Source: an uncultured Isoptericola sp. (GTDB taxonomy: Bacteria > Actinomycetota > Actinomycetes > Actinomycetales > Cellulomonadaceae). From it: 64,000 nt of DNA. Positions 34,248 to 43,444 of this stretch are shown piece by piece. Each line of letters begins with the position of its first letter. The stretch's first letter is position 1. Below the pieces are notes generated by a model. It was not told where the DNA came from and ran no database searches. It was given only the letters and a program-made list of their open reading frames with translations. Position numbers and translations under genes: made by a program. Location of the stretch: positions 124,001 through 188,000 of the forward strand of contig CANMFP010000005.1 of the NCBI GenBank assembly GCA_947497265.1. Direction: 5' to 3'.

Positions 34248-34268
34248 CGTTGACCTTCCGTGGGTCGC

Positions 34269-34333
34269 GGCAGGGCGCCGGGCCGGCGCCCTGCCGCGGG
34301 TCGATGCCCCGGGACGCGGGTGCGTCCCGGGGC
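34269..34333 (-). terminator. Two hairpins between binding protein and ATPase genes
   Basis: GGCAGGGCGCC (34269-34279) pairs with 34285-34295, and GCCCCGGGACGC (34306-34317) pairs with 34322-34333. Together they fill most of the gap after the binding-protein gene and probably set the ratio of binding protein to the rest of the transporter. Confidence 0.65.
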
Positions 34334-34340
34334 GTGTCGA

Positions 34341-35351
34341 TCAGTACTGGCGGTCCGGCAGGGCCTCGACGGCCGCCTCCTGGTCGAAGGCCAGGTCCTC
34401 GACGACGATGCGCTTCTCGACCTCCTCGCCGGCGACGACCTTCTGCGCGACCTCGGCCAGGTCCGGCCCCAGCAGCGGGTTGCACTCGACGATGTAGTTG
34501 ATCTTGCCATCGGCGAGGGCCTGCATGCCGTCCTTGACGGCGTCGATCGTGATGATCTTGATGTCCTCGCCGGGCGTCATGCCGGCCGCCTCGATGGCCT
34601 CGATGGCGCCCAGGCCCATGTCGTCGTTGTGGGCGAACACGAGGTCGATGTCGTCGTACTTCTGCAGGAAGCCCTCCATGACCTGCTTGCCCTCGGTGCG
34701 GGTGAAGTTGCCGGTCTGGGAGTCGATCACCTCGATGTCGCTGCCCTCGATGGCGGTGCCGAAGCCCTCCTTGCGGTCGATGGCGGGCGCAGAACCTGTC
34801 GTGCCCTGCAGTTCGACCATCTTGTACCCCTCGCCGTCGTACTGCTCGACGGCCCACTCGCCGGCCATCTCGCCCTCCAGGACGAAGTCCGAGCCGATGA
34901 AGGACTCGTAGAGGGTCTCGTCCTCGCTGTCGACGGCGCGGTCGGTGAGGATCACGGGGATGCCGGCCGTCTTGGCCTCCTCGAGCACGGCGTCCCAGCC
35001 GGTCTCGACCACCGGCGAGAACGCGAGCACGTCGACGCCCTGCTGGATGTACGAGCGCAGGGCCTGGATCTGGTTCTCCTGCTTCTGCTGGGCGTCGGAG
35101 AAGCTGAGGTCGAACCCGTTCTCCTCGGTGAGGGTGTCCTGGATGGACTGGGTGTTGGCGGCGCGCCACCCGGACTCGGCACCCACCTGGGAGAACCCGA
35201 TCGAGATCAGCTCGTCGCCGCCGGACCCCTCGGCGCTCTCGCTGCCGCCGGACTCCTCCGAGGCCGGTTCGCTGCTGCAGGCGCCGAGCGCCAGCATCGC
35301 CGCTGCCGAGACCGCGGCGATCGTGCCGCGCATCCACATCTTCCGTGCCAT
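34341..35351 (-). CDS. CUT2 sugar-binding lipoprotein (YtfQ-like)
   Basis: The 336-residue product has a lipoprotein signal ending in ALGAC, then a ribose-type periplasmic-binding fold: ISIGFSQVGAESGWRAANTQ, VDVLAFSPVVETGWDAVL, VILTDRAVDSEDETLY and VFAHNDDMGLGAIEAIEAAG. These match YtfQ-type binding proteins, which prefer furanose sugars; arabinose or arabinofuranose is inferred from context. The ATG at 35351 has GAGGAGGAG upstream, which decides against a longer start at 35444 that would lie across the operator. It is first in the four-gene operon. Confidence 0.93.
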   Translation of the reverse strand: MARKMWMRGTIAAVSAAAMLALGACSSEPASEESGGSESAEGSGGDELISIGFSQVGAESGWRAANTQSIQDTLTEENGFDLSFSDAQQKQENQIQALRSYIQQGVDVLAFSPVVETGWDAVLEEAKTAGIPVILTDRAVDSEDETLYESFIGSDFVLEGEMAGEWAVEQYDGEGYKMVELQGTTGSAPAIDRKEGFGTAIEGSDIEVIDSQTGNFTRTEGKQVMEGFLQKYDDIDLVFAHNDDMGLGAIEAIEAAGMTPGEDIKIITIDAVKDGMQALADGKINYIVECNPLLGPDLAEVAQKVVAGEEVEKRIVVEDLAFDQEAAVEALPDRQY

Positions 35352-35429
35352 GTCTGCTCTCCTCCTCGAGACGCCGGACGGCCGGTCCACCGGCCGTGGG
35401 TCAGCTCCGACCCTCCGGCACACTTGCTT

Positions 35430-35443
35430 TGTGACCGCTAACA
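35430..35443. promoter_or_regulatory. LacI-type operator TGTGACCGCTAACA
   Basis: On the minus strand it covers the end of the spacer and most of a predicted -10 box, TATGTT (35440-35445), which is paired with TTGTGA (35463-35468) at 17-base spacing. A bound repressor would block the CUT2 transporter promoter. Confidence 0.7.
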
Positions 35444-35468
35444 TAGCGCTAGATGTGACCGGTCACAA
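35440..35468 (-). promoter_or_regulatory. Putative promoter of CUT2 binding-protein operon
   Basis: TTGTGA and TATGTT with a 17-base spacer, each matching four of six consensus positions, overlapped by both operators. Confidence 0.45.
35454..35467. promoter_or_regulatory. LacI-type operator TGTGACCGGTCACA
   Basis: A perfect 14-bp palindrome 24 bases from the centre of the neighbouring operator, covering the predicted -35 box. The half-site TGTGA matches the ideal lac-type half-site. Confidence 0.65.
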
Positions 35469-35580
35469 CGACGTGTCCACAATTGGACGTCACGATCTCG
35501 TAACGTCACCGCCCGGACGAGCGAGCATGCACGGACCCGCACGCGAGGACCGGCGGCACGGGCCGGCAGCACGGACCGGC

Positions 35581-37167
35581 TCAGTCCTCGTCGTCGAGCT
35601 CCGGCCCGTCGAGCTGCCCGTCCAGCTCGGCCGCGATCATCTCGACGATCGTGTCCACCGTGACGCCCGGCCCGTTGCTCAGCTCGCCGATCTTCTCCCG
35701 GTCCTTCAGGACCACGATCCGGTCGCTCAGGCGCACCACCTCCTCGAGCTGGGAGGAGATGAAGACGACGGCGACCCCCTCGCCGGCCAGCCGCGCCACC
35801 CGACGCTGGATGTCGAGCTTGGCGGCGATGTCGATGCCACGCGTCGGCTCGTCGAGGATCAGCACGTGCGGCCGCGTGGCCAGGAGCCGCGCGAGCATCA
35901 CCTTCTGCTGCGTCCCGCCGGACAGCTCGCCGGCCGGCCGGTCCAGGTCCTCGTGGGACAGGTTGAGCGCGTCGAGGTAGACGTCCACCACGGCGTCCTG
36001 CTCGGGCCGGGACAACGGCCGGGTCCAGCCGCGCAGCGCCTGCAGGGCCAGCACGATGTTCTCCCGCACCGTCAGGCCCGCGATGATGCCGTCGTGGCGC
36101 AGGTTCTCGCTCGACACGGCGATCCGGTGCCGCAGCGCGGACGCCGGACCCCGCAGGTGCACCCGGTCGCCGTCCAGCCAGAGCTCGCCCCGGTCCGGCC
36201 GCTCGACACCACCCATGAGGCGGGCGAGCTCGGTGCGGCCCGAGCCCCGCAGCCCCGCGAAGCCGACGACCTCGCCCCGCGCCAGGTCGACGTCGGTGGG
36301 CTCGAGCGTGCCCCGGCGGCCGATCGACGCCGCCCGCAGCGTCACCTGGTTCGACGACCGGGCGTAGTGGTGCTCCAGCCGCTGCGAGTGCAGGGCCTGC
36401 AACGCGTCGATGTCCTCACCGAGCATCTTCGAGATCAGCTCGGCCCGGTCCACCTCGGCCGTGACGTACTCCGCCACCACCCGACCGCCCCGGAGCACGG
36501 TCAGCCGGTCGCTGACCTCGAGGACCTGCTCCAGGAAGTGGGACACGAACAGCACCGCGACGCCCTGGTCCCGCAGCCGCCGGACCACACCGAGGAGCTG
36601 GGAGGCCTCCGCCTCGTCCAGGCTCGACGTCGGCTCGTCGAGCACGAGCACCCGCGGCTCCAGGACGATCGCGCGGGCGACCGCGACGAGCTGCTTGGTC
36701 GCGGGTGACAGCGAGTCCAGGGGTGCCCGCGGGTCGACGTCGTCGATCCCCAGGGCGGCCAGCGCGGCCGACGCCCGCTCCCGGCTCCGCGCCCAGCGGA
36801 TCCCGAACGGGCCGCGCACCTCGTGGCCGATCATGATGTTCTCGGCCACGGACAGCTGCGGGCTCAGGTGCGACTCCTGGAACACGGTCGCGATACCGTC
36901 CGCGCGGCTCCGGGCGACGCTCGTGGGAGTGCTGGCCTCGCCATCGACCCGCACGGTGCCTGCCAGGAGCGGCACGGTGCCCGTCAGAGCGCCGATGAGC
37001 GTGGACTTGCCGGCGCCGTTCTCCCCCATCAGCGCGTGCACCTCGCCGGGACGCAGCGTCAGGTCGGCGCCGTCGAGCACCCGCACGCCCGAGTACTCCA
37101 CGGTGATCCCGCGCATCTCGACCACGGGCCGTGCCGTCGCCTCCGGACGCGTCTCCCGGGCCGCCAT
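35581..37167 (-). CDS. Second CUT2-type sugar ABC ATPase without permease
   Basis: The 528-residue protein has the two fused ATPase domains of CUT2 systems: Walker [26 protein letters not shown], then GLRGSGRTE, LSGGTQQKVM and [15 protein letters not shown]. It is clearly paralogous to the YtfR-like ATPase at 32709-34247. The ATG overlaps the stop of a LacI gene by one base, so the two are one operon. No permease or binding protein follows in that operon; the nearest transporter genes start again with their own promoter 230 bases on. It may act with the adjacent permeases as an alternative ATPase, or serve a distant transporter. Confidence 0.9.
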   Translation of the reverse strand: MAARETRPEATARPVVEMRGITVEYSGVRVLDGADLTLRPGEVHALMGENGAGKSTLIGALTGTVPLLAGTVRVDGEASTPTSVARSRADGIATVFQESHLSPQLSVAENIMIGHEVRGPFGIRWARSRERASAALAALGIDDVDPRAPLDSLSPATKQLVAVARAIVLEPRVLVLDEPTSSLDEAEASQLLGVVRRLRDQGVAVLFVSHFLEQVLEVSDRLTVLRGGRVVAEYVTAEVDRAELISKMLGEDIDALQALHSQRLEHHYARSSNQVTLRAASIGRRGTLEPTDVDLARGEVVGFAGLRGSGRTELARLMGGVERPDRGELWLDGDRVHLRGPASALRHRIAVSSENLRHDGIIAGLTVRENIVLALQALRGWTRPLSRPEQDAVVDVYLDALNLSHEDLDRPAGELSGGTQQKVMLARLLATRPHVLILDEPTRGIDIAAKLDIQRRVARLAGEGVAVVFISSQLEEVVRLSDRIVVLKDREKIGELSNGPGVTVDTIVEMIAAELDGQLDGPELDDED

Positions 37168-38186
37168 CAGTCGACCTTCCTCGGTGCGGCGCTCGAGGCG
37201 CGCACGACGATCTCGGCGGGGGTCCGCGTCACGTCCGGGATCTCGCGCTCCTCGATCGCGGCCCGCAGGACGTCGACGACGGAGACGCCGAGCGCGTCGA
37301 AGTTCTGCCGCACGGTGGTCAGCGGCGGGATGACGTGCCGCGCCAGCGGGATGTCGTCGAAGCCGACCACGCTGACGTCGTCGGGCACGGAGAAGCCCCG
37401 CTCGTGGAGCCCGTGCACGAACCCGACGGCCATGTCGTCGTTCGCGACGAACACGGCCGTGTACTCGGGCAGCTCGCGGATCCCCCGCGCGAAGTCGTAG
37501 GCGAAGTCCGCCGTCCAGTCGCCGACGACGATCGGGCGTTCGCGCAGGCCCCACGACCTCGCCCGGGCGCGGAAGGCGCGTTCGCGCGTCCGGGCGTCGA
37601 GCCAGTCGAGCGGTCCGGCCAGGTGCAGGATGTCGCGGTGCCCGAGCGAGACGAGATGGTCGACGGCGAGCGTCGTCCCGGCCTGCTGGTCGACCGTCAC
37701 CGTGAGGAACGTCGGGTCCTTGTCAGGCTTGACCACGAGCACGGGCACCCCGACGGCGATGCGGCGCAGCGCGGCGATCGACGACGATCTCGGCGCGACG
37801 ACGCACAGCGCCTCGATGCCCAGCGCGATCAGGTGGTCGACGGCCTCCTGCGGGCTGATCTCTTCGCCGGCGCGCAGGAGCACCGAGCTGACCTCGTAGC
37901 CGGAGGCGCGGGCGGCGGACTCGACGGCGTACAGCGTGCTGGTCGGCCCGAACGTCATCGCGCTCTCCACGAGGACGCCGATGCGGCGGCTGCGCTGGGT
38001 GGCGAGGGCACGAGCCGTCAGGCTCGGGCGGTAGCCGAGCTCTTCGATGGCCTCCTCGACGCGCCGCCGGGTGGCCTCCCGGATGTTCGGGTGGTCGTTG
38101 AGGACCCGGGACACGGTCATGTGCGACACGCCGGCGAGCTGCGCGACCTGCCGGATGTTCGGCTTGTCCGCACCGGTACTCGCCAT
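37167..38186 (-). CDS. LacI-family regulator (ara/CUT2 operators)
   Basis: The 339-residue product has a LacI HTH (NIRQVAQLAGVSHMTVSRVL), a hinge region ALATQRSRRIGV and a sugar-binding effector domain ending in VPDDVSVVGFDDIPLARHV. The ATG at 38186 has GGAGGCCTGCG in front. It is co-transcribed with the orphan ATPase. Its recognition helix (HMTVSRVLN) is close to that of E. coli LacI and to the regulator at 42383-43444, so it probably binds the TGTTAGCGCTCACA-type sites. No such site is present at its own start, so simple autoregulation is not indicated. Confidence 0.9.
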   Translation of the reverse strand: MASTGADKPNIRQVAQLAGVSHMTVSRVLNDHPNIREATRRRVEEAIEELGYRPSLTARALATQRSRRIGVLVESAMTFGPTSTLYAVESAARASGYEVSSVLLRAGEEISPQEAVDHLIALGIEALCVVAPRSSSIAALRRIAVGVPVLVVKPDKDPTFLTVTVDQQAGTTLAVDHLVSLGHRDILHLAGPLDWLDARTRERAFRARARSWGLRERPIVVGDWTADFAYDFARGIRELPEYTAVFVANDDMAVGFVHGLHERGFSVPDDVSVVGFDDIPLARHVIPPLTTVRQNFDALGVSVVDVLRAAIEEREIPDVTRTPAEIVVRASSAAPRKVD

Positions 38187-38274
38187 CGCAGGCCTCCGTC
38201 GGTTTCTGCCGGGCCACCGGGCGGCCGGTGCGGCGACCACAGACTACCGCCGCCGCACCGCGCGTCGCCGGCCC

Positions 38275-38356
38275 ACCCCCTCGCGCTGTGGGTGCACGAC
38301 ACGCCGCCGAGCCATCGGGCTCGGCGGCGTGTCGTGCACCCACAGCGCGAGGGGGT
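38275..38356. terminator. 39-bp perfect palindrome after araA
   Basis: Arms 38275-38313 and 38318-38356 are exact complements with a 4-base loop. It lies just beyond the araA stop codon on the minus strand and ahead of the LacI-ATPase operon promoter. It should terminate araBDA transcription and is the longest palindrome in the window. Confidence 0.78.
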
Positions 38357-38369
38357 TCAGGGGGTGGGG

Positions 38370-39881
38370 TCAGAGGCCCTGGGCGAGCTTGTAGTACACC
38401 TGGTTCCAGCGCACCTGGTCGGTGAACCCGCGCCGCGTGGTCGACTCGTCGATCACCAGCAGCTCGGTGCCGGCGATCTGGGCGAACACCTCGAAGGCCT
38501 CGATGCCGGCCGCGGTCGACATCACCGTGTGGTGCGCCCCGCCGGCGGTCAGCCAGGCCTCGGCCGACGTCGCGAAGTCCGGACGCGGCTTCCACACGGC
38601 ACGGGCCACGGGCAGGTTCGGCAGCTCCGCGGTGGGCGGCACGACGTCGACCACGTTCGCGGTGAGGCGGAACCGGTCCCGCATGTCGGCCAGCGAGACG
38701 ACGACGGCATCCGAGGTCGCGTCCGCGTCGAAGACCATGCGCACGGGGTCCTCCTTGCCGCCGATGCCGAGCGGGTGGATCTCCACGCGGGGCTTCGACG
38801 TCGTCAGGGAGGGGCAGATCTCGAGCATGTGCGCGCCGAGGATGAGCTCGTTCCCCGGCGTGAGGTCGTACGTGTAGTCCTCCATGAGAGAGGCGCCACC
38901 GGGCAGGCCCTCGCCCATGACCTTCGCGGCGCGGACCAGCACGGCCGTCTTCCAGTCGCCCTCCGCGCCGAAGCCGTACCCCTTGCTCATGAGGCGCTGC
39001 ACCGCGATCCCGGGGAGCTGGCGCAGGTCGCCGAGGTCCTCGAAGTTCGTGGTGAAGGCCTTGGCGCCGCGCTCGACGAGGAACGCCTCCATGGCGATCT
39101 CCTGGCGCGCCGCGTACCGCAGCGAGTCGTGCCGGTCACCGTCCGCGCGCAGCTCCGGCGCCACGTCGTAGAGCTCGGCGTACTCCGCCACCAGCGCGTC
39201 GACAGCCTCGTCCGAGACCTCCTCGACGGCGGAGACGAGCTCGTTGACGCCCCACGTGTTGACCGAGACGCCGAACGTCAGCTCGGCCTCCGTCTTGTCA
39301 CCCTCGGTGACGGCGACGTTGCGCATGTTGTCGCCGAACCGGACGAGCGTGAGCTCGTGCGTGGCGGCCCATCCGGCGGCACCGCGGACCCAGGTGCCGA
39401 CGCGACGCTGGACGGCCGGGTTCGAGACGTGCCCCACCACGGTGGTCCGCGCGACGCCGATCCGGGACAGCATGTACCCGTACTCGCGGTCGCCGTGCGC
39501 GGCCTGGTTGAGGTTCATGAAGTCCATGTCGATCTCGGACCAGGGCAGCTCGACGTTCGCCTGCGTGTGCAGGTGCAGCAGCGGCTTGCGCAGCGCGTCG
39601 AGCCCGGCGATCCACATCTTCGCAGGGCTGAAGGTGTGCATCCAGGTGATGACGCCGAGGACGCCGTCGTCGCTGTTGGCGTCGAGCATGGCGCGGCGGA
39701 TCGAGGCCGAGTCCTTCAGGACGGGCTTCCAGACGATCTTCGCCGGGACGTCCCCGGAGGCGTCCAGCGCCTCGGCGACCTCGCGGGACTGCTGCGCGAC
39801 CTGCTCCAGGGTCTCGGGTCCGTACAGGTCCTGGCTGCCGGTGAGGAACCAGACCTCGCGGTCGCCGTAGGGCTTGCTCAT
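38370..39881 (-). CDS. araA: L-arabinose isomerase
   Basis: AraA converts L-arabinose to L-ribulose, first step of the isomerase pathway, using Mn2+. The 503-residue product matches the family from [19 protein letters not shown] to the C-terminus, with [32 protein letters not shown] (metal Glu) and HMLEICPS (metal His) visible. AAAGGAAGCAC precedes the ATG. It is the third gene of araB-araD-araA; the gap after araD is 50 bases. A 39-bp palindrome follows. Confidence 0.97.
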   Translation of the reverse strand: MSKPYGDREVWFLTGSQDLYGPETLEQVAQQSREVAEALDASGDVPAKIVWKPVLKDSASIRRAMLDANSDDGVLGVITWMHTFSPAKMWIAGLDALRKPLLHLHTQANVELPWSEIDMDFMNLNQAAHGDREYGYMLSRIGVARTTVVGHVSNPAVQRRVGTWVRGAAGWAATHELTLVRFGDNMRNVAVTEGDKTEAELTFGVSVNTWGVNELVSAVEEVSDEAVDALVAEYAELYDVAPELRADGDRHDSLRYAARQEIAMEAFLVERGAKAFTTNFEDLGDLRQLPGIAVQRLMSKGYGFGAEGDWKTAVLVRAAKVMGEGLPGGASLMEDYTYDLTPGNELILGAHMLEICPSLTTSKPRVEIHPLGIGGKEDPVRMVFDADATSDAVVVSLADMRDRFRLTANVVDVVPPTAELPNLPVARAVWKPRPDFATSAEAWLTAGGAHHTVMSTAAGIEAFEVFAQIAGTELLVIDESTTRRGFTDQVRWNQVYYKLAQGL

Positions 39882-39931
39882 GTGCTTCCTTTCAGAGGGT
39901 CGGACGAGGGCCGACGTCGGCCCGCATCGGG

Positions 39932-40642
39932 TCAGCGCTGGCCGTAGACGTTCTGGTAGCGGTCGTACAGCGAGTCGACGTGCTCCTGCGCGATCGGCAG
40001 CGGCTCGCCGAGCTGGCGGGCGACGTGCACCGCGCGGGCGACCTCCTCGCACAGCACGGCGGCCTTGACGGCCGCCTTGGCATCGGACCCGATGGTGAAC
40101 GGGCCGTGGTTCTGCATGAGCACGGCCTTCGAGCGGGAGCCCCGCAGCGTCTCGACGATGCCGCGGCCGATCGAGTCGTCACCGATGATCGCGAACGGGC
40201 CCACGGGGACGGGGCCGCCGAACTCGTCGGCCATCATCGTCAGCACGCACGGGATCTCCTCGCCGCGCGCCGCCCACGCCGTCGCGTACGTGGAGTGCGT
40301 GTGCACCACGCCGCCCACCTCGGGCATGTGCTGGTAGACGTAGGCGTGGGCGGCAGTGTCCGACGACGGCGCACGCTCGCCCTCGACCAGCGCGCCCTCC
40401 AGGTCGCACACCACCATCGCGTCCGGCGTGATGTCGTCGTAGGACAGCCCGGAGGGCTTGATGACGAGGAGGTCGTCGGCGCCCCCGGCACCTCCGGACG
40501 GGTTGCGCACCCGCTCGGAGACGTTGCCGGCGGTCCACACGACGAGCTCCCAGCGAGGCAGCTCGGCGTGCAGCGCCGCGACCTTCTCCTTGGCGGCGTC
40601 GACGGCGGCCCGCAGGTGGTCGGGCACCTCGGTGATCGGCAT
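39932..40642 (-). CDS. araD: L-ribulose-5-phosphate 4-epimerase
   Basis: AraD interconverts L-ribulose-5-phosphate and D-xylulose-5-phosphate, feeding the pentose phosphate pathway. The 236-residue class II aldolase-fold protein shows [39 protein letters not shown] (zinc His residues) and [11 protein letters not shown] (third His). The middle gene of araB-araD-araA, it starts at the ATG at 40642. Length is normal. Confidence 0.97.
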   Translation of the reverse strand: MPITEVPDHLRAAVDAAKEKVAALHAELPRWELVVWTAGNVSERVRNPSGGAGGADDLLVIKPSGLSYDDITPDAMVVCDLEGALVEGERAPSSDTAAHAYVYQHMPEVGGVVHTHSTYATAWAARGEEIPCVLTMMADEFGGPVPVGPFAIIGDDSIGRGIVETLRGSRSKAVLMQNHGPFTIGSDAKAAVKAAVLCEEVARAVHVARQLGEPLPIAQEHVDSLYDRYQNVYGQR

Positions 40643-40673
40643 CGGGATCGTTCTCCGTTCGGTCGGGACGGCG

Positions 40674-42290
40674 CTACAGCGCCTCGGTGGCGGCACGCTC
40701 GACCGCGAGGCCGGCGGTGTACCGCTCCAGGTAGGTGGCGAATCCGGCCAGGTCGTCGGCGTCGGGCTCGGCGACCTCCAGCTCGGCGTCGGCGAAGACC
40801 CGCGTGCCGAGGTAGTCGGCGAGGGACTCCGCGCCGTCCCCGGCGTCGGTGGCCGCGCGCGCGTAGGCCGCCAGGACGGCGATGCCCCAGGCGCCGCCCT
40901 CCCCCGCCGTGCGGCCGACGGCGACGGGTGCGCCGACGGCGGCGGCGAGCAGCCGCTGCGCCACGCCCTCGGTCCGGAACACGCCGCCGTGGGCGAACAT
41001 CGTGTCGATGGCGACGCCCTCGCCGTGCAGCACGCGCATCCCGAGCGCCAGCGTGCCGAACGCGCCGTAGATCTGCGCCCGCATGAAGTTCGCGAGCGTG
41101 AGGCGGCTGCCGGGCGTCCGGACGACGAGTGGCCGGCCCTCGTCGAGGCCCGTGATCGGCTCCCCGGCGAGGTAGTTGTACGCGAGCAGACCGCCGCCGT
41201 CGGGCTCACCGTCGAGAGCCGCCCGGAAGAGGGCGCCGAAGACCTCGTCGGCACCGCCGTCGTGCCCGAGCGCGGCGGCGAGCTCGCCGAACATCCCGGC
41301 CCAGGCGTCGAGCTCGCTGGCACCGTTGTTGCAGTGCACCATCGCGACGAGGTCACCGGCGGGGGTGGTGACCAGGTCGAGCTCGTGGTGCACGCTCGTG
41401 AGCGGCTCCTCGAGGACGACCATCGCGAAGACGGAGGTACCGGCGCTGATGTTGCCGGTGCGCGGAGCCACCGCGTTCGTGGCGACCATGCCCGTCCCGG
41501 CGTCGCCCTCGGGCGGGCAGAGCAGGATCCCGGGCTCGAGGGTGCCGGTCGGGTCGAGCAGCGCGGCGCCCTCGGGGGTGAGCCGCCCGGCGTTTGCTCC
41601 CGCGGGCAGCACCGCGGGCAGGAGACCCTCGACCTGCAACCCGGGGCGCTTGGCGGCGACCAGGTGCCGGAACTGGCCCAGCATCCGCTGGTCGTAGTCC
41701 CGCGTGGCGGGGTCGATGGGGAACATGCCGGACGCGTCGCCGACGCCGAGCACGTGCCGGCCGGTCAGGGCCCGATGCACGTGGCCGGCCAGGGTGGTGA
41801 ACGAGGCGATCTGCGGCACGTGGGGCTCGTCGTCGAGGATCGCCTGGTAGAGGTGGGCGATCGACCACCGCAGCGGGACGTTGTGGCCGAACAGCTCGGA
41901 GAGCTCGGCGGCGGCAGGTCCGGTGCTGGTGTTGCGCCAGGTGCGGAACGGCACGAGCAGGTCGCCGGCGGCGTCGAACGGCAGGTAGCCGTGCATCATC
42001 GCGGAGACCCCGAGCCCGGCGTAGGTGGTGGGCCGGACGCCGTAGCGTTCCTCGACGTCGGCCACGAGCGCCGCGTAGGCGCCCTGCAGCCCGGCGTGCA
42101 CCGCGTCGAGCGAGTACGTCCACACGCCGTCGACGAGCTCGTTCTCCCAGGCGTGGTTCCCGGCGGCGACCGGCACGTGGTCCGGGCCGACGAGACAGGC
42201 CTTGATGTTCGTCGAGCCGAGCTCGATCCCGAGCGTCGTCCGCCCGGCTGTGATGGCGTCCCGCACGGTCGCCTGGTCCTGCAGCGTCAT
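40674..42290 (-). CDS. araB: L-ribulokinase (FGGY family)
   Basis: AraB phosphorylates L-ribulose with ATP. The 538-residue FGGY kinase has the N-terminal phosphate motif LGIELGSTNIKACLVG, GLGVSAMMHGYLPFD, AGTSVFAMV in the second domain and the ATP-binding FAHGGVFRTEGVAQRLLA. It belongs to the xylulokinase-like branch of ribulokinases rather than the E. coli AraB branch; its operon with araD and araA supports ribulokinase. The ATG at 42290 follows AAGGAG by 11 bases; a GTG at 42302 overlaps that ribosome site and is less likely. The promoter region carries a LacI-type operator. Confidence 0.92.
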   Translation of the reverse strand: MTLQDQATVRDAITAGRTTLGIELGSTNIKACLVGPDHVPVAAGNHAWENELVDGVWTYSLDAVHAGLQGAYAALVADVEERYGVRPTTYAGLGVSAMMHGYLPFDAAGDLLVPFRTWRNTSTGPAAAELSELFGHNVPLRWSIAHLYQAILDDEPHVPQIASFTTLAGHVHRALTGRHVLGVGDASGMFPIDPATRDYDQRMLGQFRHLVAAKRPGLQVEGLLPAVLPAGANAGRLTPEGAALLDPTGTLEPGILLCPPEGDAGTGMVATNAVAPRTGNISAGTSVFAMVVLEEPLTSVHHELDLVTTPAGDLVAMVHCNNGASELDAWAGMFGELAAALGHDGGADEVFGALFRAALDGEPDGGGLLAYNYLAGEPITGLDEGRPLVVRTPGSRLTLANFMRAQIYGAFGTLALGMRVLHGEGVAIDTMFAHGGVFRTEGVAQRLLAAAVGAPVAVGRTAGEGGAWGIAVLAAYARAATDAGDGAESLADYLGTRVFADAELEVAEPDADDLAGFATYLERYTAGLAVERAATEAL

Positions 42291-42323
42291 CGCCGTGTTC
42301 ACTCCTTGGTTCGGGTCAGCATG

Positions 42324-42353
42324 ATGTTAGCGCTCACATGGCGCGAGATCCAA
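42324..42353 (-). promoter_or_regulatory. Putative araB promoter
   Basis: On the minus strand, TTGGAT (42348-42353) and TAACAT (42324-42329) are separated by 18 bases. The operator covers the -10 box and part of the spacer. Confidence 0.45.
42325..42338. promoter_or_regulatory. LacI-type operator TGTTAGCGCTCACA before araB
   Basis: Identical in all 14 bases to the site at 30496-30509. It overlaps the predicted araB promoter, 35 bases ahead of the araB ATG and downstream of the LacI gene that ends at 42383. Confidence 0.78.
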
Positions 42354-42382
42354 GCCGCACGTGGCGGGCCTGGGCCGCGCGC

Positions 42383-43444
42383 TCACCGAGGGGGCGCCGT
42401 GGACGAGCGCACCACGAGCTCCGGCTGGATCCGCTCCACGGCCACCTCGTCGCCGGCCAGCGACGCGAGCACCATCGCGACGCACCGGGCACCGAGCGCG
42501 GCGAACGGCTGGCGCACCGTGGTGAGCGGCGGCACGAAGTAGGCGGCGCCCGCCATGTCGTCGAACCCGACCACCGAGACGTCGTCCGGCACGCCGAGGT
42601 TGCGCTCCCACAGCGCCCGTAGGATCCCCAGGGCGAGCTGGTCGTTCCCCGCGAGCACCGCCGTCGGGCCCTCCCCCGCCACGACCGCCTCCGCCAGGGC
42701 CTGGCCCGCGCGATAGCCGTCCTCGGCCGACCACGAGCAGGTCCGCGGCCGGGTCGCCTCGACCCCGTGCGCCTCCAGCGCCTCGCGCCAGCCCGCGGCA
42801 CGCTCGCGCGCGTCGAACCAGTCCTGCGGTCCCGCGACGTGCACCACGTCGGCGTGGCCCAGGCCGAGCAGGTGCTCCGTCGCCGCCCGGGCGCCCGCAC
42901 GCTGGTCCACCGCCGCCGACATCGTGGCCGACGCCGGACCTCCCGGCTCGCGCCCCGCCGTCGTCTCCTCGAGGGCCGCCACGACCACCACCGGCACCGG
43001 TGCGCGGAACGACTCGACCGCCGCGGCCACGTCGTCGTGCGGCGCGATGACGACGATGCCGTCCACCCCCTGAGCCATGAAGTGCTCGAGCGCCTCGTGC
43101 ATCGACGTCGTGTCGTACGCGCGCAACGTCGCGACCGACACGAAGTAGCCCTTGTCCCGCGCCGCCTCCTCCACGGCGATGAGCGTGCTCGTCGGCCCGA
43201 AGAGCGCAGAGCCCGTCGTCACCACGCCCAGCGTGGCCGAGCGGGACGTCACCAGAGCACGTGCCGCGCTGTTGCGCCGGTAGCCGAGCTGCTCGATCGC
43301 GGCCTGCACCCGTTCGCGCGTCTCACCGCGGACGCTCGGGTGACCGTTGAGGACCCGCGAGACGGTCTGGTGCGATACGTGGGCGACGGCCGCGACGTCC
43401 GCCATCGACGGACGCCTGGCCCGGCGCGCCTCCTGGCCGGTCAC
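42383..43444 (-). CDS. LacI-family regulator upstream of araBDA
   Basis: The 353-residue product has the HTH SMADVAAVAHVSHQTVSRVL, hinge SAARALVTSRSATLGVV and an effector domain ending in VPDDVSVVGFDDMAGAAYFV. The GTG at 43444 overlaps the stop of the acetyltransferase gene (GTGA) and gives the usual 15-residue lead before the HTH. Lying directly ahead of araB with an operator between, it is the best candidate for the arabinose repressor. The recognition helix is nearly the same as that of the regulator at 37167-38186, so the two may share sites. Confidence 0.92.
   Translation of the reverse strand: MTGQEARRARRPSMADVAAVAHVSHQTVSRVLNGHPSVRGETRERVQAAIEQLGYRRNSAARALVTSRSATLGVVTTGSALFGPTSTLIAVEEAARDKGYFVSVATLRAYDTTSMHEALEHFMAQGVDGIVVIAPHDDVAAAVESFRAPVPVVVVAALEETTAGREPGGPASATMSAAVDQRAGARAATEHLLGLGHADVVHVAGPQDWFDARERAAGWREALEAHGVEATRPRTCSWSAEDGYRAGQALAEAVVAGEGPTAVLAGNDQLALGILRALWERNLGVPDDVSVVGFDDMAGAAYFVPPLTTVRQPFAALGARCVAMVLASLAGDEVAVERIQPELVVRSSTAPPR

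Noticed and set aside
35581-37167. Pseudogene status of the orphan ATPase
   Set aside because: Both domains have the expected Walker and signature motifs and the frame is intact.
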